Source of the DNA: Geobacter sp. UBA698
Lineage (GTDB): Bacteria; Desulfobacterota; Desulfuromonadia; Geobacterales; Pseudopelobacteraceae
Assembly: GCA_002298925.1 (NCBI GenBank)
Contig: DBMM01000092.1
Coordinates: forward strand, 1-24,730
Reading direction: 5' to 3'
Length of the DNA: 24,730 bases
In this document: one piece after another, positions 1-7,587 of the stretch
Layout of the letters: every line of letters begins with the position of its first letter
Numbering within the stretch: the stretch's first letter is position 1
Notes under the pieces: generated by a model
The model's input: the letters and a program-made list of their open reading frames with translations, nothing else
Databases searched by the model: none
Told to the model about the DNA's origin: nothing
Made by a program: the position numbers and the translations under genes

Positions 1-81
1 AAATATACATGCATGCAGACGGGAGGTAGAAGCTGGGAGTTAGCAGCGGTTTATGTTGAATGGCATATTAGAATGAAATCA

Positions 82-151
82 TTGACTTGTGTTAAAAGCG
101 GATGGTATATAATTTAGTTGTAATGTATTCATTGCAAGCGGATTTTATATA
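82..151 (+). promoter_or_regulatory. Putative promoter and 40-bp-spaced direct repeat upstream of the response regulator
   Basis: A TTGACT element at 82-87 is followed by the AT-rich TATATAAT at 106-113, a plausible sigma-70-type promoter with an 18-20 bp spacer. The motif AAGCGGAT-NN-TATATA occurs at 96-111 and again at 136-151, exactly 40 bp apart, so both copies face the same side of the helix. This could be a regulator binding pair or two overlapping promoters. Bases 1-81 show no recognisable gene and may include the end of an upstream one. Confidence 0.4.
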
Positions 152-203
152 CATTTTATACACATGACATAGTAATATTAAGAAGCTTTGCAGGGAAGGG
201 GAC

Positions 204-1622
204 GTGATGACAGATCGTATCAATATTCTGGTCGTTGACGATGAGGCGGTAATCAGGGAAGGTCTCAAGCGTATTCTGAGCGGAGACAAGTACACAGTCG
301 AAACATGTCAGAGTGGATACAGCGCCATTGAACTTCTGCAACAGCGCGAATTTAATCTGGTCATTACCGATCTTAAGATGCCGGGCATGAACGGCATCGA
401 GGTACTAAAGGCTGTCAAGGCCCTGCAGGTTGATGTCCCAGTCATCATGATTACCGGTTATGCGACGGTCGATTCAGCCGTGGATGCCATGAAAAATGGT
501 GCTGAGGATTATATCTCCAAACCGTTTACCGCAGAGCAAATAATAGAAAAAGTGGAAAAGACGCTGGAGCGTTGTAATGTAATGATAGACGAGGTCTATC
601 TGAAGAAGGAGATTTCGAGCCACCATGGTTTTGAAGCATTCGTCGGGGACAGTCGTGAAATGCAGAAGGTTTACCGCCGTATCATTCAGGTGGCACCAAC
701 TGATAGCACTGTATTAATTACGGGGGAGAGCGGCACCGGCAAGGAACTGGTGGCAAGGGCCATTCATAACAAGAGTCCTCGTCGGGACCAACCCTTCGTG
801 GCAGTAGACTGCTCCTCTCTAGCAGAAAATTTGCTGGAAAGCGAATTGTTCGGGCACGTTAAGGGTTCGTTTACCGGTGCGGTTCAGACCAAAGTCGGCC
901 TTTTCAAGGTTGCCGACAACGGAACGCTTTTTCTGGATGAGGTTTCTAATATCAGCATGTCCACTCAGGCTAAGCTTCTGCGTGTGTTGCAGGAACGCCA
1001 GGTGACTCCAATTGGCGGCACTCAGCCTGTCCCCATCAATATCCACCTGGTGGCGGCAACTAACCGCAATCTGAAGGAAATGGTCGCAGAGGGCACGTTT
1101 CGTGAGGATCTTTTTTTTCGGCTGAATATCATTCCGATTGAACTGCCGCCGCTCAGGGAACGCAAGGGAGATATTCCGTTACTCATCAACCATTTTCTTA
1201 ACAAATTTATTGACGAGATCGGCAAGGAAATCCGAGGCTTCACACCCGAGGCTATGGCGCTTCTTGAAAACTATTCCTATCCTGGGAATGTGCGTGAACT
1301 GGAAAATACCATTGAGCGGGCAGTTGTGCTGACAGAGCGGGATGTTATCTCCAAAGATGATCTTGAACTTTATAATACAGTTGCTGTCACCGAGGAAAAG
1401 GTTGACTTTGATGGACACGTGCCGTTCAGTTCCGAAGAGTTGAAGGAGATGAAGCGGCATATCCGGGAGAGGGCTGTGGAAACAATTGAGAAGGCCTTCG
1501 TGATGAGCGCTCTTGAAAGGAATAACTGGAATATTACCAAGGCGGCCGAGGAAACCGGCATGCTGCGTCCAAACTTTCAGAGCATGTTGAAACGGCTCGG
1601 CATCTCTGCCCGGGCGCATTAG
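204..1622 (+). CDS. Sigma-54-dependent response regulator (NtrC family)
   Basis: Cytoplasmic transcription activator of a two-component system that would drive sigma-54 promoters after phosphorylation. Residues 5-120 form the receiver domain with acidic D12/D13, phospho-acceptor D56, T84 and K106. Residues about 145-385 are the AAA+ domain, with Walker A GESGTGKE at 174-181, the sigma-54 contact loop written GSFTGA (221-226) instead of the usual GAFTGA, and Walker B LFLDE ending at D245/E246. A Fis-type helix-turn-helix follows at about 438-468. The length, 472 residues, is normal. The start is either GTG 204 or the adjacent ATG 207, both served by a purine-rich ribosome site near 193-202. 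No histidine kinase lies in the window, so the signal and target genes are unknown. The family call is certain; the specific role is not. Confidence 0.95.
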   Translation: MMTDRINILVVDDEAVIREGLKRILSGDKYTVETCQSGYSAIELLQQREFNLVITDLKMPGMNGIEVLKAVKALQVDVPVIMITGYATVDSAVDAMKNGAEDYISKPFTAEQIIEKVEKTLERCNVMIDEVYLKKEISSHHGFEAFVGDSREMQKVYRRIIQVAPTDSTVLITGESGTGKELVARAIHNKSPRRDQPFVAVDCSSLAENLLESELFGHVKGSFTGAVQTKVGLFKVADNGTLFLDEVSNISMSTQAKLLRVLQERQVTPIGGTQPVPINIHLVAATNRNLKEMVAEGTFREDLFFRLNIIPIELPPLRERKGDIPLLINHFLNKFIDEIGKEIRGFTPEAMALLENYSYPGNVRELENTIERAVVLTERDVISKDDLELYNTVAVTEEKVDFDGHVPFSSEELKEMKRHIRERAVETIEKAFVMSALERNNWNITKAAEETGMLRPNFQSMLKRLGISARAH

Positions 1623-1755
1623 CTGACTACTTGATAACGGTCCATCAGCTGACTGCTTGCATTGAGTGTTGATTGTCAAATTATATGGACTTGATTTTCC
1701 TGATTATCTTGACCAGCTGGTCAGATTTTCACATACATTGAGATGGATCTGCTTT

Positions 1756-1777
1756 GGGGCCGGTATTTTCCGGCCCC
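1756..1777. terminator. Stem-loop between convergent genes, probable terminator
   Basis: An 8-bp perfect GC stem, GGGGCCGG (1756-1763) and CCGGCCCC (1770-1777), encloses the loop TATTTT. It lies between the rightward regulator and a leftward small ORF whose stop is 8 bp away. The T tract is short on the plus side (CATTTT at 1781-1786) and absent on the minus side, so termination strength is uncertain. Confidence 0.6.
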
Positions 1778-1784
1778 AGTCATT

Positions 1785-1967
1785 TTAAAACGGGTTGTGT
1801 CTGTCAGCGACAACCGACCTTCTGCAATCTTCGATGTCTTCATATGTTTGATATTCTCTCGATACCTGCTTTTCGCTTACGAGTATGATATCCAGCACCA
1901 GTTGTCCGATGTGATTGGTAATTTCATCCAGTTTTTGCTCAAGATGCTGCTCTTCATAGATATTCAT
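1785..1967 (-). CDS. Small protein downstream of the transposition ATPase fragment, function unknown
   Basis: A 60-residue open frame starts with ATG at 1967 on the minus strand. A good AAAGGA-type ribosome site lies just upstream, within the 17 bp that separate it from the ATPase fragment's stop. The protein begins MNIYEEQHLEQKLDEI and is predicted to be largely helical, with no membrane segment and no motif I recognise. It ends at the shared terminator hairpin, so fragment, small ORF and hairpin look like the end of one transcription unit. It may be an accessory ORF of the same insertion element. Because the upstream ATPase is truncated, its expression is doubtful. Confidence 0.45.
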   Translation of the reverse strand: MNIYEEQHLEQKLDEITNHIGQLVLDIILVSEKQVSREYQTYEDIEDCRRSVVADRHNPF

Positions 1968-1984
1968 CTGGTTTTCCTTTCAGG

Positions 1985-2463
1985 TTAGAGTAATTCGGTC
2001 GCGGCAACCCGGACATGCTCTGCATTGACGCTTGCCGAATCCGTCTTTGCGGCAGCAATCAGCGCACCTCTGGCAAGATGGTTGGCTTTACGGTAGAGTC
2101 CACCCGATCCCTGATGTATGGCGGTGATCGCGGTATCGTCATAGAGCATGCGACTGACTCCGGCGATGCTCAGATGGTGTTTCAGATAGGCAGCCATGGT
2201 TTCCTGGTCGTCGCCTTTGAGATGACTTCTCGCCACGACTCGGGTTGCCAATGGCATAGACGTGCGGTAATGGAGATTTTTCACCAGATTCGCCTGACCT
2301 GCCAGGACTACGGGGAGCCATGGTTTGGAGTCCTGCTCGAACTGAGTCAAGGTATGCAGTTCCGCAAACACCTCCAGCCTGAGCAGACTTGCTTCGTCAA
2401 TCACCAACACTACTTTCATCTTTTTGCCGAGTGTCAGTTCCAAGATTTCCTGCTTGATGGTTT
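1985..2463 (-). pseudogene. Transposition-associated AAA ATPase (ExeA/TniB-like), N-terminus missing
   Basis: The protein keeps the Walker B strand VVLVIDEA, then LHTLTQF, an LPVVLAGQ sensor-like strand and PLATRVVAR. This matches the C-terminal two thirds of the ExeA/MuB-like ATPases that accompany DDE integrases in insertion elements. The Walker A half is absent. The reading frame can be followed back to about 2463, where the sequence changes abruptly into an IS21 transposase reading the opposite way. A TTG at 2443 could serve as a start, but it would give a product without a nucleotide-binding P-loop. I regard it as a dead fragment left by a later insertion or deletion. The exact IS family of origin cannot be decided from this piece. 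Confidence 0.7.
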
Positions 2464-2703
2464 TTTGACCTCTACCGTCGACATGGCAAAACCATCGAGC
2501 CGGTCATGCGCTTTGAACACAAGGCAGGCGAAAAGCTGTTCGTTGACTTCTCCGGCGATACTCCGGCCTACGTTGACCGGGAGACCGGAGAATTGATCTC
2601 CGTCGAGCTGTTTGTAGCGGTCATTGGCGCCAGTTCCCGCACCTACGCCCTGGCTGTTGCCAGCCAGCAAATACCGGACTGGACCAAGGCACTCAACTAT
2701 TAG
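2464..2703 (+). pseudogene. IS21-family IstA transposase fragment
   Basis: Reading from about 2464 the frame gives DLYRRHGKTIEP, then HKAGEKLFVDFSGDT, then FVAVIGASSRTYA and QQIPDW. These are the hallmarks of the IstA segment that opens the DDE integrase domain, including the first catalytic Asp in FVDFSG. The DNA-binding N-terminus and the rest of the catalytic domain are missing. The frame runs into a stop at 2701-2703, directly where sequence from a different element starts. No IstB partner is present. Only about 80 codons survive, so this is a remnant with no transposition capacity. Confidence 0.8.
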
Positions 2704-2708
2704 CCTTT

Positions 2709-3101
2709 ATGCAGGGCCAACGCTATTTTGTCGAACGATCCTTTCAGGATGCCAAGGGAACTGCCGGTATGGATCATTATCAGGTTCGCAGCTGGCAGTC
2801 CTGGCATCACCACATGGCGTTGGTCATGATGTCGATGCTTTTTATGCTGGAAACACGATTTTAGCACAAAGAGAATCTCCCCTTGCTGAGTTGTCCGGAC
2901 ATTGCAAAACTGCTATCTACATTCCTCCCGCGACGGGATGCTGATATCAAGGAAGTGTTCCGGCAAATGGAGTACAGGCATAAACAGCGACAGGCGAGTA
3001 TTGATTCTGCCTATTGGAAACAATTCAGAGCCTTAGGCGTGAAGCCTTCGTCGCCTCAGTCCTCGCCGCTTGATGGCATCTCTGATTTGAAACTGGAATG
3101 A
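2709..3101 (+). pseudogene. IS701/IS4-like DDE transposase, C-terminal fragment with an amber stop
   Basis: One frame from 2709 to 3101 reads YFVERSFQDAKG, MDHYQVRSWQSWHHHMALVM, then SCPDIAKLLSTFLPRRDAD and RHKQRQASIDSAYWKQF. This matches the C-terminal part of IS701-type transposases, including the conserved catalytic Glu region and the WHHHMAL helix. A single in-frame TAG at 2862-2864 interrupts it after ETRF; the frame continues unchanged after the stop. The N-terminal two thirds, including the first two catalytic Asp residues, are absent because the sequence joins the IstA fragment near 2700. The element cannot be functional. Confidence 0.75.
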
Positions 3102-3127
3102 GCAAGAATCTGTACATTGTGGTTGCG

Positions 3128-4375
3128 CTACAAATCAAAACCCCTCGCTGTCTTTCTGATGGAGAAAAGGATCAGGATGCCCGCCAGCCCGCAGATGGGG
3201 ATCAGAAAAGCGCCATGGTAGGCTGCGGCCGGGTATCCGGCCGGCGTGCGGGGGAATGAGTAGATATAGTAGCCCATGATATGCTGCATGATCGCCGCAC
3301 CCATCAGGAGGAAGAAATTCACGCCGGTCATGGCGGTGGCGGCAGAATGAAGTGGCACCAGTTTGCGTGCCAATGGATAGATGATCACCCCCGAAGCAGA
3401 GGCCAGGCCAACAGCGAAGAAAATCGCTACCAGAAGAGGTCGGGAGAGGTGATCCGCCGGTCCGAGCATGGTTGTCATCACCACGAGCAGGATGGTCTGA
3501 CCGCTGAGGATCGTCTTCTCCAATGAGCCGCCTAATAGGTCGATGGCCTTGCCGAGCAGCAGAGAGCCGATGATGTAGCCGGCTGAAGTGTACAGCAGGA
3601 TGCTGCCGGCCTGAGAGCGGTCCAGCCCCACAGCCTCCATCAGATACGGTCCCCCCCAGAGAGCCAGCAGCACCATATAGTTGGCATACCAGAAGAAGGC
3701 GATCAGGGCTATCAACCAGAAGTCCGGGGAGCTGAGGAGCGTCTTCCAGATCTTGAGAACGCCGGTTTCTTCAGGGCTGGCGCCTTCCGCAACAGGGAGT
3801 GGCGGATCGCTGCTGGCGGTCGGGGCATCGCGGGCGATCAGGAAGACGGAGATGGTGACGGCTGCCTGGACAACGGTCATGGCAAGAAAGGTGGGCCGCC
3901 AGGTGAAAAGGGTGATGGCAAAGGCCAGTGGAGCTGTGGCGGAGATGCTTCCCAGGTTGCCGACTGCGATCACGAATCCCGAGACCCTGGGGAATTCCTG
4001 TTGCGAGAACCAGTTGGTGAATATCTTCAACGAGCCCATCAGCACACCGGCCGTACCCAGTCCGAGCAGTCCCCGTCCAACCAGGGCGGTCAGGTAGTTC
4101 GGAGCCAGGGCAAAGGTCAGGGAGCCGCAGGTGGTGACGACTCCCAGGAAGGAGACGGCCTTTCTGGCGCCATAGCGGTCGATCAGCGGCCCGAGCGGGA
4201 TTTGGGCAAAGGCGAATACGTAGAAGTAGATGGCTGACATGACCCCGAGCCGGGCGGCGTTAAGTCCCAGTTCCGCGGCCAGGTCACGGGAAACCACCGC
4301 CATGGAGACCCGGTAAAAGAGTCCGACGGTGAACATGAGGGCCAAGACGGTAAAGATTTGCCAGCGTTTTGTCAT
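3128..4375 (-). CDS. Major facilitator superfamily transporter
   Basis: A 415-residue inner-membrane secondary transporter with about 12 hydrophobic helices split by a polar central loop at about residues 180-215. The first loop contains PLIDRYGARKA (about residues 62-72), the typical MFS D-R-x-G-x-R/K-x motif between helices 2 and 3. The pattern FYRVSMAVVSRDLAAELGL near the N-terminus resembles the anion:cation symporter/hexuronate-type branch. The substrate cannot be read from the sequence. It is transcribed leftward, alone, with no clear ribosome site before ATG 4375, so the start is moderately certain. Its 3' end lies 26 bp from the IS remnant. It could import an organic acid used by the organism, but nothing here proves that. 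Confidence 0.85.
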   Translation of the reverse strand: MTKRWQIFTVLALMFTVGLFYRVSMAVVSRDLAAELGLNAARLGVMSAIYFYVFAFAQIPLGPLIDRYGARKAVSFLGVVTTCGSLTFALAPNYLTALVGRGLLGLGTAGVLMGSLKIFTNWFSQQEFPRVSGFVIAVGNLGSISATAPLAFAITLFTWRPTFLAMTVVQAAVTISVFLIARDAPTASSDPPLPVAEGASPEETGVLKIWKTLLSSPDFWLIALIAFFWYANYMVLLALWGGPYLMEAVGLDRSQAGSILLYTSAGYIIGSLLLGKAIDLLGGSLEKTILSGQTILLVVMTTMLGPADHLSRPLLVAIFFAVGLASASGVIIYPLARKLVPLHSAATAMTGVNFFLLMGAAIMQHIMGYYIYSFPRTPAGYPAAAYHGAFLIPICGLAGILILFSIRKTARGFDL

Positions 4376-4542
4376 GATCGGGCTCAGTGGTGTCCGTTAA
4401 AGGGGTGCGAGGACGGTTGATGCCCGGGTGAGTTCCGCCTATCTTGTCCAGAATAACGGATATCCGGCTGCGGCCGGTCGGGCGAATAGCATCAGGACAG
4501 CCACAAGTGATAGGCCGTTCCAGATGTATCTAATTCCAATTC

Positions 4543-4648
4543 CAAATCAAAGCGTCATCTTCGTTGACTCGTCTTCGAGTCCTCAACATACTGATTGTAT
4601 GCCTTCATCGCCTTCAATCCTGGCCGCCTTGATTTCATCTTTGATTTG
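4543..4648. repeat. Structured intergenic element bounded by a 10-bp inverted repeat
   Basis: CAAATCAAAG at 4543-4552 is exactly complementary to CTTTGATTTG at 4639-4648. Between them are two further perfect hairpins: GACTCG/CGAGTC with loop TCTT (4567-4582) and CATAC/GTATG with a 5-nt loop (4588-4602). This nested architecture resembles dispersed MITE-like or REP-like elements or a structured RNA. No convincing protein is encoded on either strand. Bases 4376-4542, between it and the MFS start, show nothing else recognisable. Confidence 0.55.
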
Positions 4649-4649
4649 A

Positions 4650-5168
4650 AGTCGAAATAAACTGTTCAGGCATCTGCTATTCAAACTGAGCGATTTGAAA
4701 AACTTTCAGGCTGGATTCTCAAAACAAAAAAAACGATAATACCCGCTAAAAGAGAACTTAGTAAGATGTAATCTTTAAATTTTTTGGCAATATCAGGATT
4801 ATCGAAAGACAACAAGAGAGTCGGGGTGGGTTTATAATGGGCTTAGAATACGAATCAAAAATAGTACGCTAAGGATCAAATTGTCAAGTTGAAGACGGAG
4901 ACGTCTGTACAATATTGCCAGAATTCCCTTGGAATTACCCCTACAGTGCACGCAAGTCAAGTTCGGTGGTGATTCCTATGGCGGCGCTTAAGGAACGGTT
5001 TGATAGCGATCTGTTTAGTTGAGCAAATGAAACATCTTCAGCTCCTCTGCCGAATTATCGAATTACCGAAACACTGAAGCTAAAATCAGACAAAGGATGA
5101 TGCTATGGCCTGATCAAGGATGATATTCTGGAGCATAGTTATATAGTTGATTTTACAAAGGAGGACTT
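4650..5168. other. Gene-poor, AT-rich stretch with no recognised gene
   Basis: This interval has lower GC than its flanks and no gene I can identify. One frame stays open from 4873 to 5022 (49 codons, containing EFPWNYPYS and VVIPMAALKERFDSDLF) but has no obvious start or family match. It could be the tail of a decayed gene. No tRNA, CRISPR or riboswitch-like structure was seen. Confidence 0.4.
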
Positions 5169-5324
5169 TTGAAAAAAGACAGCAGTAAAGAAGAATGGAA
5201 TTATGTTGCTAACACCTATTTTAATACTGGTGGTTTCCCTGTTGACGTGTTGAGCAGGAGTATCCTTCGCCGTCGGCAAAGCTGGCGCTATCCATCCATT
5301 CGGACCCCGCTACAGGTAGTATGA
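5169..5324 (+). CDS. Possible 51-residue protein with TTG start, unknown
   Basis: A strong ribosome site AAAGGAGG (5157-5164) lies 4 bp before a TTG at 5169. It is followed by a 51-codon frame beginning MKKDSSKEEWNYVANTYFN and ending at TGA 5322-5324, just before the MscS gene. The second half is Arg-rich and looks less protein-like, so this may be the N-terminal stump of a truncated gene rather than a complete small protein. No membrane segment or known motif is visible. Confidence 0.3.
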   Translation: MKKDSSKEEWNYVANTYFNTGGFPVDVLSRSILRRRQSWRYPSIRTPLQVV

Positions 5325-5353
5325 GATTAATGCCAGCCATGGCGAGGTAACAG

Positions 5354-6445
5354 ATGGATAAATTTATACATCTTGACGGTCTCGGCGAATGGCCGGCTGC
5401 TGCTGCTTCTCTATTGGCACTGGCTGCTGCGGTTTTGCTCGGCCTGCTCGGTTACATAATCCTTTTCAAGGTGCTGTTACGCTTTGCAGCCCGGCCTGAC
5501 TCAACATTGCACCAGGCCCTGGTGCATCGCTGGCGACATCCGGCCAAACTGCTGCTGCCGCTTTTGGCTGTTCTTTTGACCTTGCCCTCGCTACGGTTTC
5601 CCGATGAGTTCGCCGAACTGCTGCAGCATCTGGGCAGCCTGGCCCTGATCGCCATCATCGCCTGGTTGATGGCCGCCACAATCTTTGGAATGCGGGAACT
5701 ACTACTGCTGCGCTACGACGTAACTGCCCGTGACAACCTCAAGGCGCGGGCGGTCTCCACCCAGGTCAACATGCTCGTTCAAATCACCATGGTGGTGATA
5801 GTTGTCTTGGCCGGAGCGACCATGCTGATGACCTTCGACAAGGTGCGCCAGGTGGGGGTAAGTCTGCTGGCTTCGGCGGGGATTGCCGGGATCATTATCG
5901 GTTTCGCAGCCCAGCGCAGCCTGGCAACCCTCTTCGCCGGCATCCAGATAGCCATCACTCAACCGATCCGGTTCGACGACGTGGTGATCGTTGAAGGAGA
6001 ATGGGGGCGTATTGAGGAAATCACGCTGACCTACGTGGTGGTCTGCATCTGGGATTTGCGGCGTCTGGTGCTGCCGATTACCTACTTTCTGGAAAAGCCT
6101 TTCCAGAACTGGACCCGTGATTCAGCCGACTTGCTCGGTACCGTGATCCTGCACTGCGACTACCGGGTGCCGGTGGCGGCGGTTCGTGCCGAACTGAAGA
6201 GCATCCTCGCGGGCAGTGATCTCTGGGATGGCAAGGTCTCCGGCCTGGTCGTCCTGGATGCAACCGACAGGACGGTCGTCCTGCGGGCGCTGGTCAGCGC
6301 GAAAGATTCGGCGGATGCTTGGGATTTGCGCTGTTATGTGCGTGAAAAGCTGGTTGAATTCCTGCAGCTTGAATACCCCGACAGTCTGCCGCGGTTAAGG
6401 GCTGAAGTGGAAACATTCTCGAAAGAAATTCAGTCAGTTGGCTGA
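5354..6445 (+). CDS. MscS-family small-conductance mechanosensitive channel
   Basis: Inner-membrane channel that would release solutes on hypo-osmotic shock. Hydrophobic helices lie at about residues 15-42, 63-80, 94-112 and 138-160. The Gly/Ala-rich pore helix follows at 168-203 (LLASAGIAGIIIGFAAQRSL). After it comes the family's beta-domain signature around PIRFDDVV and the GRIEEITLTY strand (204-227). The C-terminal alpha/beta portion runs to residue 363. With 363 residues and extra N-terminal helices it belongs to the YbdG/YnaI-like size class rather than the 286-residue E. coli MscS. Ribosome site GCGAGG at 5342-5347. HPF and DUF302 genes follow in the same direction within 40-70 bp, suggesting a stress-related group. 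Confidence 0.92.
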   Translation: MDKFIHLDGLGEWPAAAASLLALAAAVLLGLLGYIILFKVLLRFAARPDSTLHQALVHRWRHPAKLLLPLLAVLLTLPSLRFPDEFAELLQHLGSLALIAIIAWLMAATIFGMRELLLLRYDVTARDNLKARAVSTQVNMLVQITMVVIVVLAGATMLMTFDKVRQVGVSLLASAGIAGIIIGFAAQRSLATLFAGIQIAITQPIRFDDVVIVEGEWGRIEEITLTYVVVCIWDLRRLVLPITYFLEKPFQNWTRDSADLLGTVILHCDYRVPVAAVRAELKSILAGSDLWDGKVSGLVVLDATDRTVVLRALVSAKDSADAWDLRCYVREKLVEFLQLEYPDSLPRLRAEVETFSKEIQSVG

Positions 6446-6481
6446 ATGTTGCAGGTAAATCTAATTTGAAGGGAGGACACC

Positions 6482-6871
6482 ATGCAGATTCAAATCAGTA
6501 CAGATCATAACATAGAAGGTAACGAGGCGCTGTCTGCCTATGTCAGTAGTGAAACTGAACAGGCCCTGAGCAGATTCAGCGATCATATCACCCGAGTGGA
6601 GGTCCACTTAAGCGATGAGAACAGCGACAAGAAAGGCGGCAAAGACTGCATGAAGTGCGTAATGGAAGCCCGACTTGAAGGCCGTCAACCCACTGCGGTT
6701 ACTCATCAGGCCACAACCTTGGACCAGGCTGTCAAAGGTGCATTAAACAAACTGACCAGATTGATCGAAAGCACAGTTGGACGGTCAGGCAATCAACGGG
6801 GTCACAAAGCTGAACCGCCCCCTTCCGGGCTGGATATCCCAGAAGATGAGGAGGAAAATGATGATTTGTAA
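6482..6871 (+). CDS. hpf: Ribosome hibernation factor, HPF/RaiA (S30AE) family
   Basis: A 129-residue protein with the S30AE beta-alpha fold. It opens MQIQISTDHNIEGNEALSAYV, has a helix with paired Glu/Arg residues, the strand VEVHLSDENSDK, a central MEARLEGRQP strand and a second helix ending near residue 100. Known members bind the small ribosomal subunit near the decoding centre and silence it during stress. The tail after residue 105 is polar and ends in an acidic run (EDEEEND) rather than the dimerisation domain of long HPF, so it is a short-type factor. Ribosome site AGGGAGGA lies just upstream. It sits 36 bp after the MscS gene and is probably co-transcribed with it. Confidence 0.88.
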   Translation: MQIQISTDHNIEGNEALSAYVSSETEQALSRFSDHITRVEVHLSDENSDKKGGKDCMKCVMEARLEGRQPTAVTHQATTLDQAVKGALNKLTRLIESTVGRSGNQRGHKAEPPPSGLDIPEDEEENDDL

Positions 6872-6938
6872 CAGTTGACGAACCCGCGAATCAAAAAACA
6901 ATAGTTTGGAGTCCGGATTCTCAAACAGGAGGCTAGCC

Positions 6939-7325
6939 ATGTCATACTATTTCAGCAAAAAGCTAAATGTAACCTTCGAGAAAGCAATGTCGAGGGTGAT
7001 CGAGGAATTGAGGTTGGAAGGGTTTGGAATTCTGACAGAAATTGACGTTACGGAAACATTGAAACGGAAATTGAATGTTGATTTCCCCAATTACACCATA
7101 CTTGGCGCCTGCAACCCGCCTTTTGCCTACAGGGCATTACAGGCGGAACCTAAAATAGGCTTGATGCTACCCTGCAATGTCATCATCGAGGAACTGGATG
7201 ATGGAGAAATTGAAGTATCTGCCGTTGACCCGCTTTCCTCAATGCAGGCAATCCAAAACAAGGAACTGCAGGCCATCGCCGAAGAAATACAGTTGAAACT
7301 GAAGAAAGTAATCGAGCAATTGTAA
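6939..7325 (+). CDS. DUF302-family protein
   Basis: A 128-residue soluble protein matching the DUF302 fold. It has an N-terminal strand with FSKKLNVTFEKAMSRVIEEL, then GFGILTEIDVTETLKRKL, the conserved YTILGACNPPFAYRAL segment, then GLMLPCNVIIEELDDG and VSAVDP. The biochemical function of the family is not settled; members often lie near stress, sulfur or metal genes. ATG 6939 is chosen because AGGAGG (6927-6932) lies 6 bp upstream; an in-frame TTG at 6906 has no such site. It follows the HPF gene by 67 bp in the same direction. The family is clear; the role is unknown. Confidence 0.9.
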   Translation: MSYYFSKKLNVTFEKAMSRVIEELRLEGFGILTEIDVTETLKRKLNVDFPNYTILGACNPPFAYRALQAEPKIGLMLPCNVIIEELDDGEIEVSAVDPLSSMQAIQNKELQAIAEEIQLKLKKVIEQL

Positions 7326-7342
7326 GCGAGGGGAATTCTCCT

Positions 7343-7585
7343 ATGCTAATCAATGCCAATGCACTAACAGGTTACACATAGGACCGCCTCGACAGTGAGT
7401 TCGGGAAGATCAAAGAATTTCTACTTCGGTTTTTAGTGAATCTACCCGGCTAAGCGATCAAACAGGCACCGAAATACACGGGAAAATTCATGCTGACGCG
7501 GGATTACGAAACCATGTTGCATATTCATTAAATCAGCAAAGTTTACTGGGCCGATATACCGACTGACAAGAAGCGTTCTCTTTAA
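7343..7585 (+). pseudogene. Decayed PRC-barrel domain gene with three in-frame stops
   Basis: A single frame starting at ATG 7343 reads MLINANALTGYT, stop, DRLDSEFGKIKEFLL...LPG, stop, AIKQAPKYTGKFMLTRDYETMLHIH, stop, ISKVYWADIPTDKKRSL, stop. The first part matches the start of PRC-barrel proteins (GY...D...GKIKEF). The LTRDYET...VYW part matches the typical end of two-domain bacterial PRC-barrel proteins. Stops are at 7379-7381, 7451-7453 and 7529-7531. At about 80 codons it is much shorter than intact relatives, so a large internal deletion must have removed the middle. The frame is preserved throughout, so decay is by point stops plus an in-frame deletion. Confidence 0.65.
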
Positions 7586-7587
7586 AG

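Larger units (their letters stand above)
1785..3101. mobile_element. Composite remnant of three unrelated insertion sequences
   Basis: Three transposition gene pieces abut without spacer: a leftward ATPase (to about 2463), a rightward IstA piece (about 2464-2700) and a rightward IS701-like piece (from about 2703). No complete element, terminal inverted repeats or target duplications could be paired by eye. The arrangement suggests repeated insertion into the same site followed by deletion. Confidence 0.65.

Noticed and set aside
221..970. GSFTGA instead of GAFTGA in the sigma-54 activator as evidence of loss of function
   Set aside because: Serine at this position occurs naturally in working activators of the family, and all other motifs are intact.
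2015..2596. 193-codon plus-strand frame across the ATPase fragment
   Set aside because: The minus strand encodes the recognisable Walker B and following ATPase motifs, so this is a shadow.
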